DNA of 64,000 nucleotides from Myxococcales bacterium (GTDB lineage Bacteria; Myxococcota_A; Polyangia; Polyangiales; Ga0077539), in contig JAEUKI010000060.1 in the NCBI GenBank assembly GCA_016793325.1, forward strand, positions 124,001 through 188,000, written 5' to 3'. Positions 7,906 to 17,127 of this stretch are shown one piece after another; position 1 is the first letter of the stretch, and the number at the start of each line of letters is the position of its first letter. Below the pieces are notes generated by a model that saw nothing but the letters and a program-made list of their open reading frames with translations, had not been told where the DNA came from and searched no databases. The translations under genes were made by a program, and so were the position numbers.

Positions 7906-8610
7906 CTACCGCGGAGGAATCGCGCGAACCGTCTCGCTCCCCGCGACGACCTCGGTGAGCCCCGCGTCGCGCACCGTGACGCAGCCGTCCGTCGCCGCGA
8001 AGCGCGCCCAACGCTCGGCGCTCGAAGGGAGAATCGCGCTCGGATACCCCGTGTCGCGCCAGCGCGAGAACGGCTCGGGATGACCGCGCGCGAAGGCGCT
8101 CCACGCGCACATGAGCACGGCGTGGCCGACTTGCGCGACGGACTTCCCGAGGGACATCGGGACCGATGGGTTGAGCACGAAGCACATCGCGTGAGGGACG
8201 ATCGCGTCTTCGTGACTCGCGCCGATGGGAGCGACGACCTCCGGGTTGTAGACCTGAAGCCCGCGCAGAAATGAGTCGTTTTCGCTGCGGCGCCGAGGCA
8301 CGAGCGCCATCACGAGCGGCTCTCCTCGAGCGCTCCCCACGCTGCCAGCATAGTCGCGGACGAGCCGCTCCCAGTGCTTGCCCTTCGCGCGAACGCTCAC
8401 CTTGCGAAACGATCGTCGCGACCACTCGGCAAACGCCTCGCGATGCGCGTCGACGTCGCCGAGCGCGTCCGTACAACGAACGGTCGCCTCGGCCGCAGCG
8501 ACGAGCACTTCGTCCGGCGTGCGCTCGAGGTCCGAGCGAACGACGAGGTACATCACCCACGGATCGGTCTGCGCGCGACGCGCTTCGACCTGCGCTGAAT
8601 CATCGTTCAT
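7906..8610 (-). CDS. PTH2-family peptidyl-tRNA hydrolase-like protein
   Basis: A 234-residue protein. Its C-terminal half matches the peptidyl-tRNA hydrolase 2 fold: NPSVPMSLGKSVAQVGHA, corresponding to the conserved GK..AQ.AHA helix, and CVTVRDAGLTEVVAGSETV, corresponding to the RDAGxTxxxPGxxT signature. The N-terminal half (YLVVRSDLERTPDEV...) looks like a degenerate second copy, as in a longer actinobacterial-type subgroup of about 250 residues. Canonical PTH2 enzymes cleave peptidyl-tRNA; activity of this long form is not established. ATG 8610 is chosen at the start of the conserved region. It is the first gene of a three-gene operon. Confidence 0.7.
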   Translation of the reverse strand: MNDDSAQVEARRAQTDPWVMYLVVRSDLERTPDEVLVAAAEATVRCTDALGDVDAHREAFAEWSRRSFRKVSVRAKGKHWERLVRDYAGSVGSARGEPLVMALVPRRRSENDSFLRGLQVYNPEVVAPIGASHEDAIVPHAMCFVLNPSVPMSLGKSVAQVGHAVLMCAWSAFARGHPEPFSRWRDTGYPSAILPSSAERWARFAATDGCVTVRDAGLTEVVAGSETVRAIPPR

Positions 8611-8721
8611 CGATGGCGATAGTTCAGCACACCGTCGCGAAGCGGCGAGGCTCGTGACGTCATCGCGACCGCCGCGCGACGCTCTGTGTTCGCCCCTCGT
8701 CCCCACACGAAGCGTCGAACG

Positions 8722-9873
8722 TCAGCGCGGAGGAGCGCCGCCGCCCGCGCCGCGCGCTGCGGCTTGGGCTGCGATCTGCTGCTGGATCTGCCGCATGATT
8801 TCCGGCGAAATCTGCGGCTGTCCGCCACCAGGACCGCCGGGGCCACCCGGCATACCCATCGGCATGCCCATGGGCATTCCCGGCGGCGCTGCGGGCTCGG
8901 GGGTGGCCGCCGCGGTGGCGTCACCCGTTCCGCCTTCGGGCGGGAGCGGCGTCTGGACGGACTCCATGTTGAAGTCGATCGCGCCGGCGTTGGAGCGCGA
9001 CGCGATGTACACGATGTCCGAGTCCGCGCGCTTCACGTAGATCCCGTCGTCGCCCGAGTTTTGACCGACGCGAAGGACGATCTGGGGACCGTTGTCGACG
9101 TCGATCGTGAAGCTCGGGCTCGTGTCCGAGAGGCCCGTCGCCGCGTTGTCCGCCGCGAAGTCCGTCGCGTTGAGCGCGATGAGGTTGGTCACGAGCTGGT
9201 TCACGCGCGCCGTATCGAGCCGCGGAATCGCGGGGCTCGCCGTCGCAGGAACCGTCCACGTGTCGCCCGATCGATCGAAGCGGTAGGTCCCCGTCGGGTC
9301 CTGCCACTGAACCCATCGAACGTGCGAGCGCTCGACGTTGGTGATCTGGCGATTGCGCCACTCGCGCGCGGCGTTTTGCAGGCGAAAACGCTCGAGGCCC
9401 GTCACGCGATACACGCGCGCGCTGCCCTCGAAGCGAACGGCCGTTCCGCCGTCGAGGTCCTTGCCGACGAAGCCGTCGAAGAGCTTCGTCGATCCGCGAA
9501 ACACTTGAAGGTGCACCGCGTGCGCGGCGTCCACTTCGAGCGCCGCGTGCGAGCTCGCCTCTTGCGCGGCCACGGACGCGACGTGCATGTCCGCGAGCGA
9601 GCTGAGCATGCTCGTGACTTGGCTCTCGTCCGCGGGGCCGCGGCCCGGCTGGTTCATGAACCACTTGTTGTCGCGCTTCTCGAGCTCGATCGCGGGCGTG
9701 TCCCCCGCGGCGTCGATCACGAATCGCGTGACTTGATCGCGTTGCATCGCGGTCCACGGGTCGGTCAGGCGCTCCTGACGCTCCTCGGGCCGCTCACGAT
9801 TGACGTACCAGACGCCGCCCGCGAGCGCTGCGAGCACTGCGCCGGCGATGATCAGTCGGTTGTTGCCTTCCAT
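8722..9873 (-). CDS. DUF4340 membrane-anchored protein of Gld-type ABC operon
   Basis: A 383-residue protein with one N-terminal helix (LIIAGAVLAALAGGVWYV, residues 7-24) and a large extracytoplasmic beta-rich region (about residues 30-330) typical of DUF4340. It then has an unusual low-complexity tail of Met/Pro/Gly repeats (GMPMGMPMGMPGGPGGPGGG) and a Gln/Ala-rich end. DUF4340 proteins are commonly encoded directly downstream of GldG-like genes, as here (28-bp gap). The role is unknown, but it is presumed to be an accessory of the same envelope transporter. Confidence 0.8.
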   Translation of the reverse strand: MEGNNRLIIAGAVLAALAGGVWYVNRERPEERQERLTDPWTAMQRDQVTRFVIDAAGDTPAIELEKRDNKWFMNQPGRGPADESQVTSMLSSLADMHVASVAAQEASSHAALEVDAAHAVHLQVFRGSTKLFDGFVGKDLDGGTAVRFEGSARVYRVTGLERFRLQNAAREWRNRQITNVERSHVRWVQWQDPTGTYRFDRSGDTWTVPATASPAIPRLDTARVNQLVTNLIALNATDFAADNAATGLSDTSPSFTIDVDNGPQIVLRVGQNSGDDGIYVKRADSDIVYIASRSNAGAIDFNMESVQTPLPPEGGTGDATAAATPEPAAPPGMPMGMPMGMPGGPGGPGGGQPQISPEIMRQIQQQIAAQAAARGAGGGAPPR

Positions 9874-9901
9874 GGTCTCTGTCCTCGCTCACGAAGAGCC
9901 C

Positions 9902-11644
9902 TCAGGCCTTCGAGCGAAACTCCTTCGCGAGGTCCTTGATGCGCGAGCGACGGGCCGAGAGCACCGCGAAGCCGAGGATGGCCACGGCGAACGGGAGCCC
10001 AACGATCGAGCCGTACTTGAAGAACTTCTTCGCGTTGTCGCTCACGTCCGCGCGCATCGCCGGGTCGCTCGTGTCCTTCGCGCGGACCGCGAGCAGGTCG
10101 AGGTCCTGGCTCAGCCAGTCGAACGTGTTGGGGATGAGCTGCAAGTTCGGCGACTGTCCGCCGCTGACCTGCACGATCGTGCGAAGCGTATCGAGCGCGA
10201 ACATGTTGCCCGACGAGATCACCATGATCCTCGCGCGGCTGTTGGACCGCTCGGGGACGTTGCCCGCGGGGACCGGCGCGGCAGGCGCGCCAGCGTCGCC
10301 CGAGGGCGTCTCTGCGCGACCCGCGAACGCCGAGCGGAACTCACCTTCGAGCGCGACGCCCACAGGGTAGGGCCCGTGCTGCGTGGCGTTGGTGAACTGC
10401 CCCGGTCCGCGCTGGAGAATCTCGCGAATATCGATGCTGAAGTTGTCCGTGCGCAGGATCGAGCGCGGGCCCGTCTGCGCGAAGATCTTCAGCGTCCCGC
10501 CGACGGAGCTGCGGCGCGCGTTGTCGATGCGGATCTCGCTCGGGTACGTCGAGATGAAGCCCGGCAGACGGAAGGTCACCGGGAAGCTCGGATCGACGCC
10601 GCCCTGTTGACGGAGGTCTTCGGGCGTCGGGCTTCCGCCAGTGAACGACGCGATCTCGGGCCACGTCACCAAGCGCACGCGGCCGCGGTAGCGACCGAAC
10701 TGAACGACCGCGTCCGTCGATCGAAGATCGAGGATCACGTTGCTCTGGATGTTGATCCCGTAGCCGCTCAGCCAATCGTTGAGATGGTGCTCGGCCGCGG
10801 TGCCCGTCGCGTTGGCCGGGTCCGTGGCGGGGAAGTTCACGCCGCCCGCGAACACAGCGATCGCGCCGCCGCGCATCAGGTACGCGTCGAGCTTGCGAAG
10901 CTCGCGCTCGGTGATGCGCTGGTTGGGGTTCATGATGATGAGCCCCTTGATGTCGCTCGGAACGTCGTTCTCTCCGCCGTTCAGATTGACCGTGCGCGTG
11001 CGGTACGAGAGCCGCGCCTGCTCGAGCAGCTGCGGGAGGTACTGCATTCCCTCTTCGGGCGTGAGCTCACCGTGGCCTCCCAAGAAGCCGATGGTGCGCT
11101 CGCGGTCCGCTTGCGGAAGCGAGAGGTTCTTGATGATCGAGCTGAGCTCGTACTCGAGCCCCTGCACGCCCGGCGGCAAGAACGCGATCTTCTCGCGCGA
11201 TCCGCGGTACTCGAAGGTCACGCAGCGGTAGACCTCTTGGATGGTCGCTTGCTCCTGACGCTGATCGACCGCCTGGAGGGGCGCCTTCTCGCAGCCGGCG
11301 CTGTCCGCCTGACGACGACGCTCGTCGTTGTCGGGCGTGACGTACACGACCTTGATGCGGCCGCGCGACACCGTGCGGTACTCGTCGAGCTGATCGCGGA
11401 GCGAGCGCTCGTCGTCGTTCGCCGGAGGCGGCTGGTTGGCCGTGAAATACACGGTGATCGTGAGCTGGTCTTGCAGACCCGTCACGATGCGCCTCGTGCC
11501 GTCGCTCAGCGTGAAGAGCTGGCGCTTGGTGAGGTCGACGCGGCCGAAGACCTTGAGCGACATGAGGTTCGCCAGGACCAGGCTCGCGATGACGATGAGC
11601 ACGAAGGCAGCGGATTCGGAGCGCGCGCGTACTTTGCGTTCCAT
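9902..11644 (-). CDS. GldG-like ABC transporter auxiliary protein
   Basis: A 580-residue protein with an N-terminal helix (about residues 12-33) followed by VFGRVDLTKRQLFTLSDGTRRIV, the typical opening of the GldG/ABC_transp_aux family. A large periplasmic region follows (about residues 50-525), including a flavodoxin-like segment (GFLGGHGEL, KGLIIMNPNQRITERE). A C-terminal helix (about 545-563) and a basic tail end the protein. In Bacteroidetes GldG works with GldA and GldF in gliding and secretion; in myxobacteria the substrate of the orthologous cluster is not established. It starts 3 bp after the permease stop. Confidence 0.85.
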   Translation of the reverse strand: MERKVRARSESAAFVLIVIASLVLANLMSLKVFGRVDLTKRQLFTLSDGTRRIVTGLQDQLTITVYFTANQPPPANDDERSLRDQLDEYRTVSRGRIKVVYVTPDNDERRRQADSAGCEKAPLQAVDQRQEQATIQEVYRCVTFEYRGSREKIAFLPPGVQGLEYELSSIIKNLSLPQADRERTIGFLGGHGELTPEEGMQYLPQLLEQARLSYRTRTVNLNGGENDVPSDIKGLIIMNPNQRITERELRKLDAYLMRGGAIAVFAGGVNFPATDPANATGTAAEHHLNDWLSGYGINIQSNVILDLRSTDAVVQFGRYRGRVRLVTWPEIASFTGGSPTPEDLRQQGGVDPSFPVTFRLPGFISTYPSEIRIDNARRSSVGGTLKIFAQTGPRSILRTDNFSIDIREILQRGPGQFTNATQHGPYPVGVALEGEFRSAFAGRAETPSGDAGAPAAPVPAGNVPERSNSRARIMVISSGNMFALDTLRTIVQVSGGQSPNLQLIPNTFDWLSQDLDLLAVRAKDTSDPAMRADVSDNAKKFFKYGSIVGLPFAVAILGFAVLSARRSRIKDLAKEFRSKA

Positions 11645-11647
11645 CGT

Positions 11648-12424
11648 TCAGCTCCACCGACGAGAAGAGAGCGACCGAGCCGCGATCATGAGACCCGCGG
11701 TGATGACGGTCGCGAAGTAGACGAGATTTCGTGTGTCGATCACGCCGCGCGCGATCGACTTGAAGTGGAAGTCCGAGCACAAGTACTCGACGATCGACGA
11801 GATCTCTTGAGGCAAGAAGATCAGCGTCTTGTCCATGAACCAGAACACGTACAGAAAGAGCACCGTCACGATGAACGAGCTCAGCTGGTCCCGCATGTAC
11901 GAGCTGAACGCCATGCCGATCGCGATGTACGCGCCGCCGCCGAAGAGGATCCCGAGGTAGCCGCCGATCACGGGGCCCGAGTCGAGGTCGCCCATGCGCG
12001 ACATCGCGATCGGGTACGAGATCGTCGCGAGCAGCGTCACGAGCAGCACGCCGAGGGAGCCCAAGAACTTGCCCACCACCACATCCGCGTCGCGGATCGG
12101 CAGCGTGATCAAGAGCTCGATCGTGCCGCGCTGCCGCTCTTCGCTGAACGAGCGCATCGAGAGCGCCGCGCACAAAAGTGGCAGCAGCGCGCTCATCGAT
12201 TGAAACATCGGTTGCAGCGTCGTCTTGCGCAGCACGAGCGTGCCGAACAAGAAGAAGAACAAGATGCCCACGAAGAGCGTGAACATCGTCACGACGATGT
12301 AGCCCATCGGGCCGTTGAAATACGCGCGAAACTCGCGGCCGGCGATCGTCAGGACGTTGGCGACCGGAGATCCGATGCCGCCGACGAGCGCCCCTGACGA
12401 GCCTGCTTTTGCCTTCTCAGCCAT
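11648..12424 (-). CDS. GldF-like ABC-2 permease
   Basis: A 258-residue integral membrane protein with about six helices. The central segment EERQRGTIELLITLPIRDADVVVGKFLG is the ABC-2 family signature between helices 2 and 3 (SEERQRGTIELL...P). It is a half-transporter permease that should pair with the ATPase encoded immediately upstream (9-bp gap). A soluble N-terminal extension precedes the first helix. In the order ATPase, permease, GldG, DUF4340 it forms a complete Gld-type module. Confidence 0.87.
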   Translation of the reverse strand: MAEKAKAGSSGALVGGIGSPVANVLTIAGREFRAYFNGPMGYIVVTMFTLFVGILFFFLFGTLVLRKTTLQPMFQSMSALLPLLCAALSMRSFSEERQRGTIELLITLPIRDADVVVGKFLGSLGVLLVTLLATISYPIAMSRMGDLDSGPVIGGYLGILFGGGAYIAIGMAFSSYMRDQLSSFIVTVLFLYVFWFMDKTLIFLPQEISSIVEYLCSDFHFKSIARGVIDTRNLVYFATVITAGLMIAARSLSSRRWS

Positions 12425-12433
12425 GGCGCACGC

Positions 12434-13546
12434 TCACTCCTTGTCCTCGGACTCTTCGTCCTCGTCTTCGTCTTCGTCCGCTTTGCTCGAGCTCTTGCTC
12501 GCGTCGGCCTTCTTGAGGCCCGCGGCCGCGATGCGGTCGCCCGCCTTCGCGTCGCCCACGGTGAGCTCGCGAAACACCTCTTCGAGCTGAACCGCGTCCT
12601 TGCGAAGCTCGAGAAGGGTCCACTGCTTCTGCACGACCAGGTTGAACAGATCGCGTCGGAGGTCGTTGCTCGACGGCCCGAGCACCTGCACCGCGACCGA
12701 GTCGGGGTCCGACTCGTGGATCGTCACGGTGAGCTCCTTGTCGACGCCGCGAACGGCCTCGATGAGCTCGTCGATCGAGACCGCGGGCTTGCTCGCCTCG
12801 CGAGGGTGGGCGCCGGACTTCGCTGAGTCCGCGGCGATCTCGAGCACGTAGCGGGTCTTTCCGCTGCGGTTGGCGAGGTCGTCCGGAGCGCCGTCGGCCG
12901 CGAGCTTTCCGCGCGAGACGATGAGCACGCGCGGACACGACTGCTCGACCTCGGCGAGGTTGTGGGTCGAGAGCATCACCGTGCGATCACGGCCGATGGC
13001 CTTGATGTACTCGATGAACTCGGCCTTCTCGATCGGGTCGAGGTCGCTCGTCGGCTCGTCGAGGATCAAGATGGGCGGGTCGTGCAAGAGCGCTTGAGCC
13101 AAGCCCACGCGCTGCTGAAAGCCCTTCGAGAGGTCGCCGATCGAATCCTTGGTGAGCGCGTCGCCGAGCCCACAGATGTCGATCACCTTCTTGATCCGCG
13201 ACTTGTGCTCGCTCGCAGGAATCGCGCGAAGCTTCGCGACGAACTGCAGGTACTCGATCACGCCCATCTCTTGGTAGAGGGGCGCTCGCTGCGGCAGATA
13301 GCCGACGACCGAGCGAGCCGCGAGGGGCTTCTCGAACACGTCGTTGCCGCCCACCGTCGCAGTACCGGACGACGGCGCGATGAAGCAGGTTAGGACGCGC
13401 ATCGTCGTGGATTTTCCGGCGCCATTCGGCCCCAGAAATCCAACGACTTCCCCGCGTCGGATGCTGAAATTGAGTTTGTCGATCGCTGCGTAGGTCCCGT
13501 ATCTCTTGGTGAGATCCCGGGCTTCGATCATCACGTCGGTGGCCAT
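12434..13546 (-). CDS. GldA-like ABC transporter ATP-binding protein
   Basis: A 370-residue ABC ATPase. Walker A GPNGAGKST (about residues 37-45), the signature LSKGFQQRVGLAQ (about 140-152) and Walker B ILILDEPTSDLDP (about 160-172) are intact, with the switch histidine in STHNLAEVE. After the nucleotide-binding domain comes a C-terminal domain of about 100 residues and then a highly acidic Glu/Asp tail (EDEDEDEESEDKE). The acidic tail is unusual and might be a contact or solubility element. It is the first gene of the four-gene operon and is divergent from the lipoprotein at 13791 across 244 bp. Confidence 0.9.
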   Translation of the reverse strand: MATDVMIEARDLTKRYGTYAAIDKLNFSIRRGEVVGFLGPNGAGKSTTMRVLTCFIAPSSGTATVGGNDVFEKPLAARSVVGYLPQRAPLYQEMGVIEYLQFVAKLRAIPASEHKSRIKKVIDICGLGDALTKDSIGDLSKGFQQRVGLAQALLHDPPILILDEPTSDLDPIEKAEFIEYIKAIGRDRTVMLSTHNLAEVEQSCPRVLIVSRGKLAADGAPDDLANRSGKTRYVLEIAADSAKSGAHPREASKPAVSIDELIEAVRGVDKELTVTIHESDPDSVAVQVLGPSSNDLRRDLFNLVVQKQWTLLELRKDAVQLEEVFRELTVGDAKAGDRIAAAGLKKADASKSSSKADEDEDEDEESEDKE

Positions 13547-13790
13547 CTGTGCCTTCCGTAAAGTGATTCAGTGAAAATGGCGGCGGATAGTACCCGTCGC
13601 GTCCGGGCCGTCAACGCTGCGTTCTGTCGCGTCCCAACCCACGAAATCCTTTGGCTCCGCGCGGGCACGAACCACCGTCGCCGCCCACCTATTCCAGCGA
13701 CGAATACAGTGGTATCGACGGCGCACGGTCGGCGCTCGTCGGTAGCTTCGCGCCGCAACCCCGCTACAGTTTCGTCACCCACGGACCTCT

Positions 13791-15299
13791 GTGCGATCGA
13801 CGTTCCCGACTCCACACGATCGACGCGGGCCGCGCGATCGCTGTCATTTCAGCGGCCGCGAACCTCGCGTACGCGCGCTCACCTACGCGTGCTTCGTCGC
13901 GTCCTTCGCCCTCGTCGCAGGGTGCAACGGCCTCTCGGTGTTCTCGTCCCCCGAGGGAAACCTCTCGTTCGGCGCCCCGCGCGCCAACGCCGGAGGAATG
14001 GGACCTGGAGGTCGCCTCAGAGATCAAGGCGCGCCCGCGCCGCCCGCGCACGTCGCGCGCTCGGCCTTCGATCGTTGGCGACCCGCCGACGTGGGAATGC
14101 TCCCAGCCACATCGCTCCGCGAGCGCCCCGCGGTGCCCGTGCTCGTCAGCGCAGGCCCCTTGGAGTTCAGCCTTCGGTTCAGCGACGGCCGCGCGCCCGC
14201 GTGGGGCGGAGATACGTACGTGCGCGTCGATGTTCGCGCGCGAGGGACCGACAGCAGACCGGCGCGCGACCTCGCGGTGCTGGTGGACACGCGCGATGAT
14301 TTCGCCCTGCGAAGAGCCCGACGAATCGCGGTAGAGCTCTTCGAGACCCTGCGCGAGGGCGACCACGGCGCGCTCGTGAGCACCGACGACGGCGGGCGCA
14401 TCCGAGTGCCGCTCTTGTCCTTCGGCGCGGCGCCGCTGCTCATCGCGAGGACGCGCGAGCTCGAGGCGCGAGGCAATGATGATTTCACCGCAGCGATCGA
14501 GCGATCGGTCGCGATGCTCACCAACCGCGGCGATCACGTCGTCAAGCTCGTCGTGCTCTCGGGCGACGGCGGGCTCGTGTCGGGCGAGACGATCTCCGCG
14601 CTCAGCCGTGCGCAAGAGGCCAACGTCGAAGTGGTGCTCGTCCCCCTCACCGAGGCCGCGGCGCGCCGCTTCGAGCCCGCGGCGCTTCGGTCGGGCGCGA
14701 TCGCACTCGATCGCATCGCCGCCAACGAGCGAGCCGAGCGCGCGTTGGTCGACGAGCTCGCCACGCTCCCGCCCACCGAGCCCGTCGCGAGCAACGTCTC
14801 GATCGTCTACGAAGCGGTCCCCGCGCCGTCGCACTTGATCGACGTGTTCGGCGGGACGTCCGCGTGGACGCCGTCGGGCGGCGAAGTTCCGCTCGGAACC
14901 GTGCGCCCAGGAGACTCGCGGACGCTCGTGTTGCGCGTGGGCGTTCCTGCGCATCCCACGGAGGGATCGTTCGAGCCCACGGTGCGCGTGCGTTGGCAAG
15001 ACGCGCTCGGGCCGCACGAGGTCCGCACTTCTGTCCCGCTCCCGTACGCCACGCGCCCCGCCGAACGCGACGGCGCGCGCGCGGGCGACGTCCTCCACTA
15101 CGTCTCGATGCTCGGGACGATCACGGCGATCCACCGCGCGATCGAAGCCCGCGATCAGCGCTCGCTCGACGCGATGCAATCGAGCGCCGCCGAGCAAGCG
15201 CAGGCGATGCTCGCGTTCGCCAACGAGCGCGGCGACCGCGTCATGAGCGCGCAGGCCCGCTTGCTCCGCGAGCTGCTCGCGACCGCGCGCGGGCGCTAG
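13791..15299 (+). CDS. Lipoprotein with von Willebrand A-like domain
   Basis: A 502-residue exported protein. The signal peptide region ends in FALVAGC (lipobox); its N-terminal basic region is long (about 29 residues) if the GTG at 13791 is the start, and no in-frame ATG gives a shorter one. From about residue 130 it carries a VWA-like core (YVRVDVRARG, ARDLAVLVDTRDDF, HVVKLVVLSGDGGL). The usual MIDAS DxSxS is replaced by DTRDD, so metal binding may differ. The C-terminal third is beta-rich and ends in helices. The 3' end overlaps the convergent CehA-type gene by 59 bp. The function is unknown. Confidence 0.7.
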   Translation: MRSTFPTPHDRRGPRDRCHFSGREPRVRALTYACFVASFALVAGCNGLSVFSSPEGNLSFGAPRANAGGMGPGGRLRDQGAPAPPAHVARSAFDRWRPADVGMLPATSLRERPAVPVLVSAGPLEFSLRFSDGRAPAWGGDTYVRVDVRARGTDSRPARDLAVLVDTRDDFALRRARRIAVELFETLREGDHGALVSTDDGGRIRVPLLSFGAAPLLIARTRELEARGNDDFTAAIERSVAMLTNRGDHVVKLVVLSGDGGLVSGETISALSRAQEANVEVVLVPLTEAAARRFEPAALRSGAIALDRIAANERAERALVDELATLPPTEPVASNVSIVYEAVPAPSHLIDVFGGTSAWTPSGGEVPLGTVRPGDSRTLVLRVGVPAHPTEGSFEPTVRVRWQDALGPHEVRTSVPLPYATRPAERDGARAGDVLHYVSMLGTITAIHRAIEARDQRSLDAMQSSAAEQAQAMLAFANERGDRVMSAQARLLRELLATARGR

Positions 15300-16962
15300 T
15301 CGTCGCGCCGGCGATCGCTGCACACACAATCAAAATCGCTGACGATCGCCCGCTCGAAGGCCGCGCACGACAGCCGCACCCTCCCCCGCTTCGGGTCACG
15401 CCCGCGTCGACACCCGCGTCCGTCGCGCTCGCGTCCATCGCGCTCGCGTCCATCGCGACGCCCGTGTCCGCGCTGGTCGCGTCGAGCTCGATCACGTCGA
15501 GCGGCTCGCCCGTCGCGGCGATCCAGAGGTGGCCCGTGACCACGCGCGGACGCCCGCCCATCACGAGGTCGCACCGCCATCGATCGTCGCGCATTCCCGC
15601 GGGAGCCTGCACGTCGAGCGTCGCTTCGAACGGATCGCGGTCGACGGGGACGTCCCGCACGAGCGCGCCGTTGCGCAGAAATCGCAGTGTCGATCCCGCT
15701 CCTCCGGTGACGCTCGCGCGGAGCGTCGCGCTCCTCGCGCGGATCGTGTCGCCCAAGAGCGAAGCGCCCGCGCGAAGGTCGATCATCGGGTCAGCGGGCC
15801 CCTGCATCTTGACCACCGTGCGCCCCGCGCGGACCGCCGCGAGGATCGCGGGGACGCTCAGCTCGTCCGCGTACACCATCGTGGTCGGTCCGCCGACGGG
15901 GCTCTCGAACATCCCCGTTCCACCGCCGGCGCGGTGATCGTCGCTGCCGCCGATGGGCGCGACGTGCAGCCCGCGGTTCAGGTAGCTCTCCCACAGCGCG
16001 AGCGTCGGTCGATAGAACAGCGGCCCTGTCTGAGAATACTGGCCGTTTTGCAGCTCGATCGCGGCGACGCTCTCGGGTTGAACGTCGAGCGAAAACGCGC
16101 AGCCGATGCAGAGATCGCCGATGTCCAACGTCGGGTGGTTGATCGCGAACAGCGCGCCTTGCGCGGTGATGGCGTCGACCGCGGCGCGCGCAGAGCTTCC
16201 GGGGCCCGTAGAGGGCGTGAAGTCCACCCACTGGGTCGCGCCGATCGCGTTGGCGTGACCGCCGTACGTCGTGAACTCCATTCCGGGAACGAACAGCACA
16301 GTTCTGTGCCGCGACTGCGCGTCGACGATGAAGTCGTTGGCCGTGAGCACGTTGTGCTCGGAGAGCTCGACGAAATCGAGCCCGCGCGTCCTGGCGAAGG
16401 TCGCGATCGCGTCGAGCGACGGAGACGCGTCGCCGCTCTCGCGCGAGTGAACGTGAAAGTCCCCCGCGAACCATCGCGGCCCCGTCGCGAGCGGCGCGCT
16501 GTGCGCGTACGGCCTTCGCTCGGGCTGCGCGGCCAACGTCTGCGTCGTTCGCAAAATGATCTCGATGCGATAGCGCGCAGGGCGCTCGGTGACCTTCGCG
16601 AGCCCCACCATCACGCTCCACATTCCCGCAGGAATCACGCCGGGAACGTAGCTCCTCGACGCAGCCGTCTCCGCCACGATCGCGGGCTCGGTGTTACCTC
16701 CGCCCCACCCACGAAATCGAGTCGGGTCTCGCAAGCCCCAGTCCAAAATGTTCGCCGACGACAGGTCGTCGTGTCGCACTTCGATCTCGCGCGTCCCCTC
16801 GGGCACCACGAACGGCACCGTGAAGTACCGCGGCGTCCCCTCGGGCACCGTGGCCTCGAGCACGATGGGGGTCTGCGCGAGGGCGACATTGGGCAAGGCG
16901 AGCGCAAACGCGAACGCGAACGCGAGCAACGCGCGAAGCGAGACCGATTGCGAGCGGGTCAT
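15241..16962 (-). CDS. CehA/McbA-type PHP metallohydrolase with MYXO-CTERM-like tail
   Basis: A 573-residue secreted hydrolase. A signal peptide ends near VALAQT; a beta-rich domain (about residues 30-160) precedes a PHP domain. The metal-ligand motifs are FHVHSRESGD (about 168), ELSEHN, GMEFTTYGGHANAIG, AINHPTLD and GGSDDHR (about 339). CehA/McbA relatives hydrolyse carbamate or phosphate-type bonds; the substrate here is unknown. An Asp/Ala-rich linker leads to GGGCGCRARPSSGRS, a hydrophobic stretch and an Arg-rich end, the layout of a MYXO-CTERM sorting tail. ATG 16962 gives a normal signal peptide. The gene end overlaps the convergent lipoprotein gene by 59 bp. Confidence 0.8.
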   Translation of the reverse strand: MTRSQSVSLRALLAFAFAFALALPNVALAQTPIVLEATVPEGTPRYFTVPFVVPEGTREIEVRHDDLSSANILDWGLRDPTRFRGWGGGNTEPAIVAETAASRSYVPGVIPAGMWSVMVGLAKVTERPARYRIEIILRTTQTLAAQPERRPYAHSAPLATGPRWFAGDFHVHSRESGDASPSLDAIATFARTRGLDFVELSEHNVLTANDFIVDAQSRHRTVLFVPGMEFTTYGGHANAIGATQWVDFTPSTGPGSSARAAVDAITAQGALFAINHPTLDIGDLCIGCAFSLDVQPESVAAIELQNGQYSQTGPLFYRPTLALWESYLNRGLHVAPIGGSDDHRAGGGTGMFESPVGGPTTMVYADELSVPAILAAVRAGRTVVKMQGPADPMIDLRAGASLLGDTIRARSATLRASVTGGAGSTLRFLRNGALVRDVPVDRDPFEATLDVQAPAGMRDDRWRCDLVMGGRPRVVTGHLWIAATGEPLDVIELDATSADTGVAMDASAMDASATDAGVDAGVTRSGGGCGCRARPSSGRSSAILIVCAAIAGATTSARARSRAARGASGPARS

Positions 16963-17127
16963 CGCAAGAGAGTCTCTCGAATGCGCCGCCCGAGGGCCAA
17001 CGGATTGGGAGCGTTGAGTGTGAACGGGCGAGTGCGCCAACGCCGAGCGCGTGCAACGAGTGCGTATCGAGCGGCGCGGGCAGCGAGCGCTCCGCTCACG
17101 CTCGCCACACGCTGGCGGCCCTCGTCG

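Noticed and set aside
9800..12397. Very long plus-strand open frame opposite the Gld-type operon
   Set aside because: It is rich in Arg/His/Asp/Glu with no domain and lies antisense to well-identified GldG and permease genes; long antisense frames are expected at this GC content.
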